Positions 7,599-15,769 of a stretch of DNA of 59,994 bases are shown one piece after another; position 1 is the first letter of the stretch; the number at the start of each line of letters is the position of its first letter. Source of the stretch: CAVDWX01 sp963612735 (GTDB taxonomy: Bacteria > Bacillota_I > Bacilli_A > RFN20 > CAG-826); assembly GCA_963612735.1 (NCBI GenBank), contig CAVDWX010000043.1, positions 1 to 59,994 on the forward strand, read 5' to 3'. Position numbers and translations under genes: made by a program. The notes beneath the pieces were generated by a model. It did no database searches. It saw only the letters and a list, made by a program, of their open reading frames with translations, and was not told where the DNA came from.

Positions 7599-9662
7599 AT
7601 GTTATTTGAACCGAAAGATATTCGTAACGTTGCCATTTTAGGACACCAAGGAAGTGGAAAAACTTCTCTAGTGGAAGCCATTTATTATGTGACTGGCAAT
7701 AGTAAAGAAATGGGGACGATTGAAAGAAAAAATACAGTAAGTGACTATCTTAGCGACGAACAAAAACGTTTGATGTCTATCAGCACTAGTGTGGTCCCAG
7801 TTGTTTTTAAAGATCATAAAATCAATGTCATCGATTTACCAGGTAATGACTCCTTTATTTCTGAAGTTTTAGGCGTTGTTCGCTGTGTAAAAGGAGCAGT
7901 CTTAGTGATCGATGCAACGGTTGGTGTGCAAGTAGGAACTGTTAAGCATTGGAATAATTTACAAAAACGTGGCATTCCTACCTTTATCTTTATCAACAAA
8001 ATGGATAAAGAAGAAGCGATTGCTTTTGATGATTTATTAGAAGAAATTAGAACTAAATTAGGCAAAAACGCTATTCCATTTTCCTATCCATTAGGACATG
8101 ATAATTCCTTTGATGGGTTTGTTGATTTAAGTAAGAATAGAGCAATCATTTATGAAAACGGCGAGCCTAAAGAAGCTGAAGTTTATCACGATAAGAAAGC
8201 TAAAGTCTTAGAGCTTCATAACATGATTTGTGAAGCAGTTGCTTCCACTAGTGATGAATTATTAGAAAAATTCTTCTCTGGTGAAACTCTTTCTCAAGAA
8301 GAAATCAATAAAGGCTTAAGAAGTGCAGTTTTAAGCGGTGATTTAGTTCCTGTTTTAGTGGGCAGTGCCACAAAAGCGATTGGCATTAAAACAATGCTTG
8401 AAATGTTTATTGACTATTTACCAAATCCCAGTGATTTAAAACCGATTGAAGCCGAAGATGTAAATGGGAATGTAATAGAAGTGCCTTCTTCTCTTGACGC
8501 TCCTTTCTCCGCTTATGTCTTTAAAAATATCGTCGATCCATACGCAGGAAATATCACTTTATTCAAAGTCAATAGTGGTGTTTTACATGTCGGTGATGAT
8601 TTTATTGTTAATGATGGAAGAGTTATCAAAGCTGCAACATTGTTTAATATGTGTGGGAAAAACCTCATTCCGGTTGAAGAAATTGGTGCGGGTGATATTG
8701 GTGCAATAACTCGTTTAGATAAAGTTTGTTCCGGATATACTCTTTCTAATCCGAAAAACCAACTCACGTTTAAAGCGGTCAAATATCCAACAGCTGTTTT
8801 CTTTAAAGCTATTGAAGTTAAAAATAAAAATGATGAATCCAAGATTGGCGTTGCTTTAAGCAAAATTCAATTAGAGGATCCGTGCATTGAAACAGTGAGA
8901 AATAATGAAACAAAGCAATTATTATTAGGTGGCGTTTCTTCATCTCATATCGAATATATCATCGATAAACTCAAGAATATTTATAAGATTGATGTCAATG
9001 TTTCTCCAATGAAAGTAGTATATCGTGAGTCTATAAAAGCGGTTGGGCAAGCCATTGGAAGATATGTTAAACAATCTGGTGGTAGTGGATTTTACGGCGT
9101 CGTTGATATGAGATTTGAACCTGCGAAAGAAAATTCCTTCTCGGAAGAAGTCTTTGGTGGAGCTGTTCCTAAAAATTACTTCCCTGCAGTGGAAAAAGGA
9201 TTCTTTGAAGCGACAAAAGCAGGCCCTTTAGCGGGATTCCCAGTCATTGGAGTGCATGCAGTTTTAGTGGACGGCAAATATCATCCTGTTGATAGTAATG
9301 AAACCGCCTTCAAAATGGCCGCGATCTTTGCTTTTAAAGAAGCTTATCCAAAATGTAAACCAATTATTTTAGAGCCGATTTGTCGCATTAAAGTAAATGT
9401 TGAATCGCAATATACAGGTGATGTTTTATCAGACTTAAATACGCGAAGAGCGAGAATTCAAAATATTGAAGAAAAGGAACATGGCAATCAAGAAATTGAA
9501 GCTCTTATTCCAGAAGCTGAAATCGTAGAATACGCTAATCAATTGAAATCGATTACTAAAGCCAGCGGATTCTTCAATCGCGAATTCTATGATTATGAAG
9601 AAGTTCCTGAATATTTAAAGGATAAAGTAATTAAGGAAAATCGCATTGACAACGGTCAATAA
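7599..9662 (+). CDS. EF-G-like translation factor paralogue
   Basis: 687 residues with the five-domain EF-G layout. G1 is GHQGSGKT (15-22), G4 is NKMD (133-136), and the domain IV tip region retains HPVDSNETAFK. G3 reads DLPGN (79-83) where canonical EF-G has DTPGH, so the GTPase-activating His is Asn83. GHQGSGKT instead of AHIDAGKT also marks this as the EF-G2/FusA2-like paralogue group, whose role is not well established, rather than the housekeeping translocase. GGAG before the ATG fixes the start, 9 nt after the fic gene, so the two are probably cotranscribed. A strong terminator follows. Confidence 0.88.
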   Translation: MLFEPKDIRNVAILGHQGSGKTSLVEAIYYVTGNSKEMGTIERKNTVSDYLSDEQKRLMSISTSVVPVVFKDHKINVIDLPGNDSFISEVLGVVRCVKGAVLVIDATVGVQVGTVKHWNNLQKRGIPTFIFINKMDKEEAIAFDDLLEEIRTKLGKNAIPFSYPLGHDNSFDGFVDLSKNRAIIYENGEPKEAEVYHDKKAKVLELHNMICEAVASTSDELLEKFFSGETLSQEEINKGLRSAVLSGDLVPVLVGSATKAIGIKTMLEMFIDYLPNPSDLKPIEAEDVNGNVIEVPSSLDAPFSAYVFKNIVDPYAGNITLFKVNSGVLHVGDDFIVNDGRVIKAATLFNMCGKNLIPVEEIGAGDIGAITRLDKVCSGYTLSNPKNQLTFKAVKYPTAVFFKAIEVKNKNDESKIGVALSKIQLEDPCIETVRNNETKQLLLGGVSSSHIEYIIDKLKNIYKIDVNVSPMKVVYRESIKAVGQAIGRYVKQSGGSGFYGVVDMRFEPAKENSFSEEVFGGAVPKNYFPAVEKGFFEATKAGPLAGFPVIGVHAVLVDGKYHPVDSNETAFKMAAIFAFKEAYPKCKPIILEPICRIKVNVESQYTGDVLSDLNTRRARIQNIEEKEHGNQEIEALIPEAEIVEYANQLKSITKASGFFNREFYDYEEVPEYLKDKVIKENRIDNGQ

Positions 9663-9675
9663 TGCGGAATAAATG

Positions 9676-9709
9676 AAAAGGGAAAGGAGATTTATCTCCT
9701 TTTTCTTTT
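9676..9709 (+). terminator. Rho-independent terminator after the EF-G paralogue
   Basis: Arms 9676-9690 and 9695-9709 pair over 15 bp with two G-U pairs around a TTTA loop; the right arm is T-rich. Confidence 0.85.
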
Positions 9710-9735
9710 ATCTCTTATAAATCAGTATTTTTTTA

Positions 9736-9764
9736 TTGATTTAATTTAGATGTTCCTATATTAT
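9736..9764 (+). promoter_or_regulatory. Promoter of rex-adhE
   Basis: TTGATT (9736-9741), 17-bp spacer, TATTAT (9759-9764). The ATG at 9763 lies inside this -10, so translation of rex must start downstream, at 9793. A GGGA...TCCC partial palindrome at 9771-9784 sits at the predicted transcription start; no canonical Rex site is visible here. Confidence 0.6.
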
Positions 9765-9792
9765 GTTATCGGGAAATAAATCCCAATACATT

Positions 9793-10425
9793 ATGAATAC
9801 AAACAATATTTCCAAAAGACAACTTGAAAGATTCCCTATTTATTTAAAACTTTTAAATAGCTTAAATGAAAAAGGAATTGAAATTATTTCATCCCCTCAG
9901 ATTGCGGATTATCTTGGTTATAGCGAAGAACAGGTGAGAAAAGATTTACAAGATGTCTCTTCTAGCTTTGGAAAACCAAAACAAGGAAGAAAAGTTGTTG
10001 ATTTAATCAAAGATATTTCTTCTTTTCTTGGCTACAATGAAATTTCTAATGCCATCTTGGTGGGGGTTGGTCATCTTGGACAAGCTCTTTTAAATTATGA
10101 AGGATTTAAAGAAGAAGGTCTTCGTCTTGTGGCGGGATTTGATGTCAATAAAGATATCATTGGAACTACAATCAATGAGACTCCAATTTATGATTTATCC
10201 TTACTAGAAAAAATAATTAAAGACGAGCATATTGAAATTGCTATTATTGCAACACCAAGCAATGCAGCTTTTAATATTGCTAACAAACTCAAAGAATGTG
10301 GCATCAAAGCTATTTGGAATTTTGCTCATATTCATCTTAATTTAGGAGAAAATGTGATAGTGGAAAATGTTAATTTAGCAAGTTCGCTTGCTATCCTTTC
10401 ACATCAACTTAAAACAAATAAATAA
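9793..10425 (+). CDS. rex: Redox-sensing repressor Rex
   Basis: Rex senses the NADH/NAD+ ratio and represses fermentation genes when NADH is low. The N-terminal winged helix (KRQLERFPIYLKLLNSL, then SSPQIADYLGYSEEQVRKDL) is followed by a Rossmann domain with GVGHLGQAL and GFDVNKDIIG, and a C-terminal swapped helix. Length from ATG 9793 is about 210 residues, typical for Rex; the longer reading from 9763 would place its start codon in the -10 hexamer. adhE, a classic Rex target, follows after 21 nt, so sensor and target are cotranscribed. Confidence 0.95.
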   Translation: MNTNNISKRQLERFPIYLKLLNSLNEKGIEIISSPQIADYLGYSEEQVRKDLQDVSSSFGKPKQGRKVVDLIKDISSFLGYNEISNAILVGVGHLGQALLNYEGFKEEGLRLVAGFDVNKDIIGTTINETPIYDLSLLEKIIKDEHIEIAIIATPSNAAFNIANKLKECGIKAIWNFAHIHLNLGENVIVENVNLASSLAILSHQLKTNK

Positions 10426-10446
10426 AAAGGAGAATTAGATTTATTT

Positions 10447-13059
10447 ATGGAAGAAAAGAAACCACCAGTCGTTAATGAAGAAGTTAACGAACTAGTTAAA
10501 AGAGCTAACATTGCACTTGATGAATTCCTTTTATTAGACCAAGAAAAAATCGATTACATTGTTGCGAAATGTTCGGTTGCGGGTCTAGATCATCACGGCA
10601 ATTTAGCCAAAGTTGCAATCGAAGAAACAAAACGTGGTGTTTTTGAAGACAAAGCTACGAAAAATTTATTTGCCTGCGAATATGTTGTCAATAATATGAG
10701 ACATTTAAAGACAGTTGGAGTTGTTTCAGAAGATCCTGTTACCGGTATTACTGAAATTGCTGATCCAGTCGGTGTAATTTGTGGTATTACCCCAGTTACT
10801 AATCCAACTTCCACTGTTATTTTTAAATGTTTAATTTGTTTAAAAACTAGAAATCCAATCGTTTTTGCTTTCCATCCTAGTGCACAGCAATCTTCAAAAG
10901 CCGCAGCAATTGTGATGAGAGATGCTGCAGTTGCAGCTGGAGCTCCAAAAGATTGTATTCAATGGATTGAACATCCTTCCATGGATGCAACTACTGCTTT
11001 AATGAATCATCCCGATGTCGCAACGATTTTAGCTACCGGTGGTAACGCGATGGTAAGAGCAGCTTATAGTTGTGGAAAACCTGCGATGGGTGTTGGAGCG
11101 GGCAATGTTCCTGCTTACATGAATGAATCTTGCAATATTGAACAAGCTGTTAATGATATTGTCTTATCAAAGTCATTTGATAACGGCATGATTTGTGCTT
11201 CTGAAAGTGCTGTTATTGTCGATGCTTCAATTTATGAAGAAACGAAAAAGATGTTTCAAAAATTCAAAGTTTATTTTGCGAATAAAGAAGAAACAAAGAA
11301 AATCTCTCGCTATGTCTTTGGTTTTGCTAAAGGCGACGAAGGTGTCGAAGGCGCTAAACTCAATCCAAATGTAGTTGGTCATAGTGCATATAGCATTGCA
11401 AAAGACGCCGGAGTCGATGTTCCTGAAGATACTGAAATCATCGCTGTTGAAATTAAAGAAGTCGGAGTTAAAGAACCATTATCAAGAGAAAAATTATCCC
11501 CAATTCTAGCGGTCTTAAAATCTAAAGATGTTAAAGAAGGATTTGCTCTTGCGGAAGCCATGGTCTCATTTAATGGTTTAGGTCATAGTGCCGCGATTCA
11601 CTGTAAAGAACAAAAAATGGCTGATGAATTCGGTGAAACCGTCAAAGCAATGAGAATTATTTGGAATTCGCCTTCAACCTTTGGTGGAATTGGTAATGTC
11701 TATAATTCCTTCTTACCATCATTAACTCTTGGTTGTGGAAGCTATGGCCATAACTCAATTGGTGGCAATGTTTCAGCTGTTAATTTATTAAATATCAAAA
11801 AAGTTGGCAAAAGGAGAAATACCGTGCAGTGGTTTAAAGTTCCAAGAAAAATATATTTTGAAAGAAATTCTATTCAATATCTAAAATCATGTAAAGATTT
11901 GAATCGTGTCTTCATCGTTACCGACACTTCCATGGTCGAATTTGGCTTCTTCAATAAGATTTGTGAACAACTCAATTCGAGGAGAAATAAAGTAACGATG
12001 CAATTATTCTGCGATGTTGAACCAGATCCAGATATCGAAACTGTCCGTAAGGGCACAGAGATGATGAAAATCTTTAAGCCTGACACGATTATCGCTTTAG
12101 GTGGTGGTAGTGTAATGGATGCGGCGAAAGGCATGTGGCTATTCTATGAACATCCCGAAGTTAATTTTGATGATTTAAAACAAAAATTCATGGATATTAG
12201 AAAAAGAGCTTTTAAATATCCTGAATTAGGACAAAAATCTCGTTTAATTTGTATTCCTACTACCTCTGGTACGGGTAGTGAAGTTACTCCTTTTGCGGTT
12301 ATTTCCGACAAGAAAAATAATAAAAAATACCCTTTAACTGATTATTCATTAACTCCTACGATTGCCATTGTTGATCCGGAATTCACTACTTTCTTACCTC
12401 CTCGACCAACAGCCATGACGGGAATGGATGTCTTAACCCACGCTATTGAAGCTTATGTTTCAGTTATGGCTAGCGATTATACGGATGGATTGGCCTTAAA
12501 AGCGATTCAATTAGTCTTTGAATATTTGCCACGTGCGGTTAAAGATGGATCTCACGATTTAGAAGCTAGAGAAAAGATGCATAATGCGGCTACAATTGCT
12601 GGAATGGCATTCGCTAATGCTTTCTTAGGAATGACCCACTCATTAGCTCATAAAGTAGGAGCGGAATTCCATACTGTACACGGTTTAGCTTGCTCTATCT
12701 TACTTCCTTATGTCATTGAATATAATGGCGAAGTGCCAACTAAATTATCGGTATGGCCAAAATATAACAAATATTGTGCTGATAAGAAATATCAAGACAT
12801 TGCTAATTTATTAGGACTTAAAGCTTCAACTCCTGAAGAAGGCGTTCATTCATTAGCGGAAGCATGCCGTAATTTAACTAAAGAAATTGGCTTAGCGACA
12901 GGCTTCAAAGATACTGGTGTTAATGAAGATGATTTCATGTCCAAGGTTGAAAGAATTGCTTATCTTGCTTACGAAGATCAATGCTCACCATGTAATCCTC
13001 GTGTCCCCTTAGTGGAAGATATGAAAGTCATTTTAAAGAAAGCTTATTTCGGTGATTAA
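10447..13059 (+). CDS. adhE: Bifunctional acetaldehyde-CoA/alcohol dehydrogenase AdhE
   Basis: 870 residues. The N-terminal half (to about 440) is a CoA-acylating aldehyde dehydrogenase with catalytic Cys250 in GMICASESAV. The C-terminal half is an iron-dependent alcohol dehydrogenase with GGGSVMDAAKGMW, IPTTSGTGSEVTPFAV and the metal ligands in GMTHSLAHKVGAEFHTVHG. It reduces acetyl-CoA through acetaldehyde to ethanol and regenerates two NAD+, and family members assemble into spirosomes. AAGGAG (10427-10432) precedes the ATG. It is the second gene of the rex operon, so redox control is expected. A terminator follows. Confidence 0.97.
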   Translation: MEEKKPPVVNEEVNELVKRANIALDEFLLLDQEKIDYIVAKCSVAGLDHHGNLAKVAIEETKRGVFEDKATKNLFACEYVVNNMRHLKTVGVVSEDPVTGITEIADPVGVICGITPVTNPTSTVIFKCLICLKTRNPIVFAFHPSAQQSSKAAAIVMRDAAVAAGAPKDCIQWIEHPSMDATTALMNHPDVATILATGGNAMVRAAYSCGKPAMGVGAGNVPAYMNESCNIEQAVNDIVLSKSFDNGMICASESAVIVDASIYEETKKMFQKFKVYFANKEETKKISRYVFGFAKGDEGVEGAKLNPNVVGHSAYSIAKDAGVDVPEDTEIIAVEIKEVGVKEPLSREKLSPILAVLKSKDVKEGFALAEAMVSFNGLGHSAAIHCKEQKMADEFGETVKAMRIIWNSPSTFGGIGNVYNSFLPSLTLGCGSYGHNSIGGNVSAVNLLNIKKVGKRRNTVQWFKVPRKIYFERNSIQYLKSCKDLNRVFIVTDTSMVEFGFFNKICEQLNSRRNKVTMQLFCDVEPDPDIETVRKGTEMMKIFKPDTIIALGGGSVMDAAKGMWLFYEHPEVNFDDLKQKFMDIRKRAFKYPELGQKSRLICIPTTSGTGSEVTPFAVISDKKNNKKYPLTDYSLTPTIAIVDPEFTTFLPPRPTAMTGMDVLTHAIEAYVSVMASDYTDGLALKAIQLVFEYLPRAVKDGSHDLEAREKMHNAATIAGMAFANAFLGMTHSLAHKVGAEFHTVHGLACSILLPYVIEYNGEVPTKLSVWPKYNKYCADKKYQDIANLLGLKASTPEEGVHSLAEACRNLTKEIGLATGFKDTGVNEDDFMSKVERIAYLAYEDQCSPCNPRVPLVEDMKVILKKAYFGD

Positions 13060-13093
13060 TTAACTTACATTCATTTATCAAATCTATAGAGTT

Positions 13094-13126
13094 AAGTGTT
13101 TCTATTTAGGAACACTTTTCTTTTTT
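13094..13126 (+). terminator. Terminator after adhE
   Basis: AAGTGTTTC and GGAACACTT form a 9-bp stem (one T-G pair) around TATTTA, followed by a T-rich tract to 13126. Confidence 0.85.
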
Positions 13127-13159
13127 AATGCTATTATTATATTTTGAGGTCTTTAATTT

Positions 13160-13682
13160 ATGAGATTTTCCACATTTGGTAATAAAAATAATCCCGCGAT
13201 TATCCTTTTTCCCGATGGGAGTAGTGGGAGAAAGTAATGAAAGAGTAGCTACTTATTTAAAGGATAATTATTTTTGCATCATGCCTACTTCTAGTGTTTA
13301 TTGTCACGCCAATTTTATATTGTGCGATTAAAAGCATTTATAAGATTAACAGTGATAATTTAGGTAAGGTTCTTTGGTACGATGATAATTTTATTAAGCC
13401 TTATTTTATTGCGGCCGGAAGAGAATTAACTTATTCTAATTTATACGCTCAATTAAAAGATAGTTTGTTAAATAAATCATTTCCTCTATTAAGCGAAGAT
13501 ATGAAAAAAGATGTTTCTTTGAATTTGGTAGTAAAGGAAACCATTATAAATATCGAAAAAATGTGATGAAGACGTATCCTTTTGCAAAATTTCCAGTATT
13601 TGAAAATTATAATCATATGGAATTTCAAATAAGAAATCCAAAAGATTTTGCTAATTCGTTTTTATATATTATTAAGAAATAA
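13160..13682 (+). pseudogene. Decayed alpha/beta hydrolase remnant in three frames
   Basis: Starting at ATG 13160 the frame encodes a typical hydrolase opening (MRFSTFGNKNNPAIILFPDGSSG) and stops at 13235. A second frame continues from 13215 (ERVATYLKDNYFCIMPT, the usual next strand) to the stop at 13329. A third frame (13294-13566) gives a helical cap-like segment. A fourth stretch from 13566 to 13682 restores the first frame and gives the C-terminal strand and helix with a GHxE-like YNHMEF carrying the probable catalytic His. The nucleophile-elbow region GxSxG is missing, so deletion as well as frameshifts occurred. An intact, different alpha/beta hydrolase lies at 14712-15680. Confidence 0.65.
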
Positions 13683-13739
13683 AATGCCTGATTTATCTTT
13701 CTTGAGAAAACAAGACTAATTCTTAATTAAGTTCAAATT

Positions 13740-13773
13740 CTTATCAAAGTCATTGTGAGTAAAATTTGATAAG
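13740..13773. promoter_or_regulatory. Inverted repeat upstream of the endonuclease gene
   Basis: CTTATCAAA (13740-13748) and TTTGATAAG (13765-13773) are perfect 9-bp arms 16 bp apart, 32 bp before the endonuclease ATG. This could be an operator. No T-tract follows, so a terminator is unlikely. Nothing else is seen between 13683 and 13804. Confidence 0.45.
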
Positions 13774-13804
13774 AGTAAGATAGATAAGAAATAAGGTTTG
13801 ACAT

Positions 13805-14719
13805 ATGAAAAATAAAATCCCGTTTATCTTCCTCCTCTTAATCTCTTTTAGCGTTTGCTCATGTAACATTAATAGTTCATCACAATTTGATTCTTCGAAT
13901 AATCAAAGTGACAGTAATAGCGATAGTGTTAGTAACAATAGTAGTAGTTCTAACTCATCTACTTCTAGCAGTAATTCTAGCAGTAGTTCTAGTAGTTCTA
14001 GTAGTAATAGCTCTTCAAGTCAAGAAGGTTATTACGAAGGCTATTATTCTTCTATTTCCACTAACTTAAGCGGTGGGATGAACGGCGAACTTAGACTAGC
14101 TCTTACTTCTTTAATTAAACCGAAAAGTTATTATACCTATAGTGGAACTTCACAAAATTCTCTTGGCTATTTATTAAAAGAAACTGATGCTGATCCTGAT
14201 AATCCTGACAATATGATTCTTTTTTATACTCAAGAAAGCATTAAAAAGCAGACTGCGGGAGTGTGGAACCGTGAACATACTTGGCCTCAATCTTGCTCTG
14301 GTGGACTCTACGGCAAAGGTGGTGGAGGTGCTGATTTACTTCATATTCGTCCGACTTATACAACCACTAATAGCACTCGTGGCAATTTAAAATTTGGAGA
14401 TTGCACCGGAGGAAAAGAATATACCTATAGCGGGATTAAATACGCTACTACTAAAAATGGATATTTTGAACCGATGGATAGTGTTAAAGGTGATTCAGCA
14501 CGTATTGTTTTATATATGTGGGTTTGCTATTTTGCTGAACGAAATACGCCTATTACCAATGTGGCAGAATCGATTCAATTAATGGTTGAATGGTCAAAAT
14601 TAGATCCACCTTCAAAACAAGAAATAAATCGTAATGATTTTGTTGAAAACAGTCGACAACAAAATCGTAATCCATTCGTTGATCATCCTGAATGGGTTGA
14701 AAAAATATTTGCTAGTTAA
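13805..14719 (+). CDS. Secreted endonuclease I lipoprotein
   Basis: 304 residues. Lipoprotein signal ending VCSC (Cys20, or alternatively Cys18), then a Ser/Asn linker (about 23-75) encoded by degenerate AGT/TCT/TCA runs, then an endonuclease I domain of the His-Me finger type: NREHTWPQS (catalytic His), ADLLHIRPT, and the C-terminal QNRNPFVDHPEW. Such enzymes cut DNA outside the cell; tethered at the surface, this one could feed the ComEA/ComEC importer encoded at 52.9-55.4 kb or salvage nucleotides. The Shine-Dalgarno is weak. The stop codon overlaps that of the convergent hydrolase gene by 8 bp, with no space for a terminator. Confidence 0.92.
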   Translation: MKNKIPFIFLLLISFSVCSCNINSSSQFDSSNNQSDSNSDSVSNNSSSSNSSTSSSNSSSSSSSSSSNSSSSQEGYYEGYYSSISTNLSGGMNGELRLALTSLIKPKSYYTYSGTSQNSLGYLLKETDADPDNPDNMILFYTQESIKKQTAGVWNREHTWPQSCSGGLYGKGGGGADLLHIRPTYTTTNSTRGNLKFGDCTGGKEYTYSGIKYATTKNGYFEPMDSVKGDSARIVLYMWVCYFAERNTPITNVAESIQLMVEWSKLDPPSKQEINRNDFVENSRQQNRNPFVDHPEWVEKIFAS

Positions 14720-15680
14720 AAGAAGTAAAATATTCATCCAAGAAAGAATATAAGGCTTTTAAATATTCTTTTTCGTTTACATATATTGATAAGATGTGGT
14801 CAGCACCTTTTCCAATATAAGTGGTTAATTTGGTTTCTTTATTAAAATCATTTTGAATATTCATAAAATTAGAAAAAGGGACCACTCTATCCTCATCGCC
14901 GTGAAGCAAAAACAAAGGTATTTTACTTTTGTGTAAACTATCTTTTAATGATGTCTTTAAATCAATTTTCATTCTGATTTTACTCATGAGATTGATACTT
15001 GGTAGCATCCATCCACTTTTAAAAATCTTTTGAGCATATCTTTTTAATATGTATTGATATTGGGAATAAATGGATTCATAACTCGCTTCAATATAGGCAC
15101 ATTTAATATTTTTAGCTAAATCATTACCGATAGTTAAGCCAATGGTGAATCCACCCATAGAATGACCCATCAAAAATATTTCTGCTTTTTTATCTATATT
15201 TGTAATATATTCAATCCATTTAAGGATATCTTTAGATTCTTTTATTCCCATTGTTGTATATTTGGCTTTACTTTTTTGATGCCCTCTTTGCTCAATTAAA
15301 AGAAAATTCATATGATAACGTGCCGCTAATTTTTCATCTACATAACTTTGTTCATACCATCTTCCTCGATATCCGTGTGCAAAAATTACGTATCGATGTG
15401 AAGTTTTATAAGGCCTATAAAATTTAGCGTTAAGTTTAATGTTGTCAAACGAAGTAATGCTTACTTCTTGATGAGGCGTCTCTTCTAACCACTTTTTATT
15501 GATAATTAAACGATATTTCCCATCTTCACTTTGATATAAATTTTCTTCGTTAAAATCAAGACTTTTATTTGGCGAAGAGAGAATTATTGATAAAGTTATG
15601 TTTATTAAAATCCAATAAAGAACGAATAAAACGAATAAGCTAATAAAAGTAATAAGTAAGGCTAATTCTAATTTGTTCAT
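14712..15680 (-). CDS. Membrane-anchored alpha/beta hydrolase
   Basis: 322 residues with an N-terminal transmembrane helix (residues 6-34). The alpha/beta hydrolase core has oxyanion-region HGYRGRWYEQ, nucleophile elbow GHSMGG, acid strand LLHGDEDRVVP and catalytic His in GADHILS. It resembles the YfhR/BAAT-like serine hydrolases found in Bacillota; the substrate is unknown. The predicted mRNA is near-leaderless: TAAAAT (15688-15693 on the minus strand) lies 7 nt before the ATG and no Shine-Dalgarno is seen. It converges on, and overlaps by 8 bp, the endonuclease gene. Confidence 0.9.
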   Translation of the reverse strand: MNKLELALLITFISLFVLFVLYWILINITLSIILSSPNKSLDFNEENLYQSEDGKYRLIINKKWLEETPHQEVSITSFDNIKLNAKFYRPYKTSHRYVIFAHGYRGRWYEQSYVDEKLAARYHMNFLLIEQRGHQKSKAKYTTMGIKESKDILKWIEYITNIDKKAEIFLMGHSMGGFTIGLTIGNDLAKNIKCAYIEASYESIYSQYQYILKRYAQKIFKSGWMLPSINLMSKIRMKIDLKTSLKDSLHKSKIPLFLLHGDEDRVVPFSNFMNIQNDFNKETKLTTYIGKGADHILSIYVNEKEYLKALYSFLDEYFTSFN

Positions 15681-15734
15681 CTTTTCTATTTTAAGGTAAT
15701 GCGACTCGCTTTTATATCGCCAATAAAATTAATA

Positions 15735-15763
15735 TTGGTTAACTATTACTTTTTATTTATAAT
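15735..15763 (+). promoter_or_regulatory. Leaderless promoter of the membrane protein/LemA operon
   Basis: TTGGTT (15735-15740), 17-bp spacer, perfect TATAAT (15758-15763), then 6 nt to the ATG at 15770. There is no Shine-Dalgarno. Confidence 0.75.
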
Positions 15764-15769
15764 AAATTC

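Noticed and set aside
13294..13566. 90-codon ORF as an independent gene
   Set aside because: No Shine-Dalgarno, and flanking sequence in other frames supplies the start and end of the same hydrolase family, so it is treated as part of a pseudogene.
13905..14025. Repetitive AGT/TCT/TCA tract as a CRISPR-like or satellite repeat
   Set aside because: It is the degenerate coding sequence of the Ser-rich linker of the endonuclease lipoprotein; there is no spacer structure.
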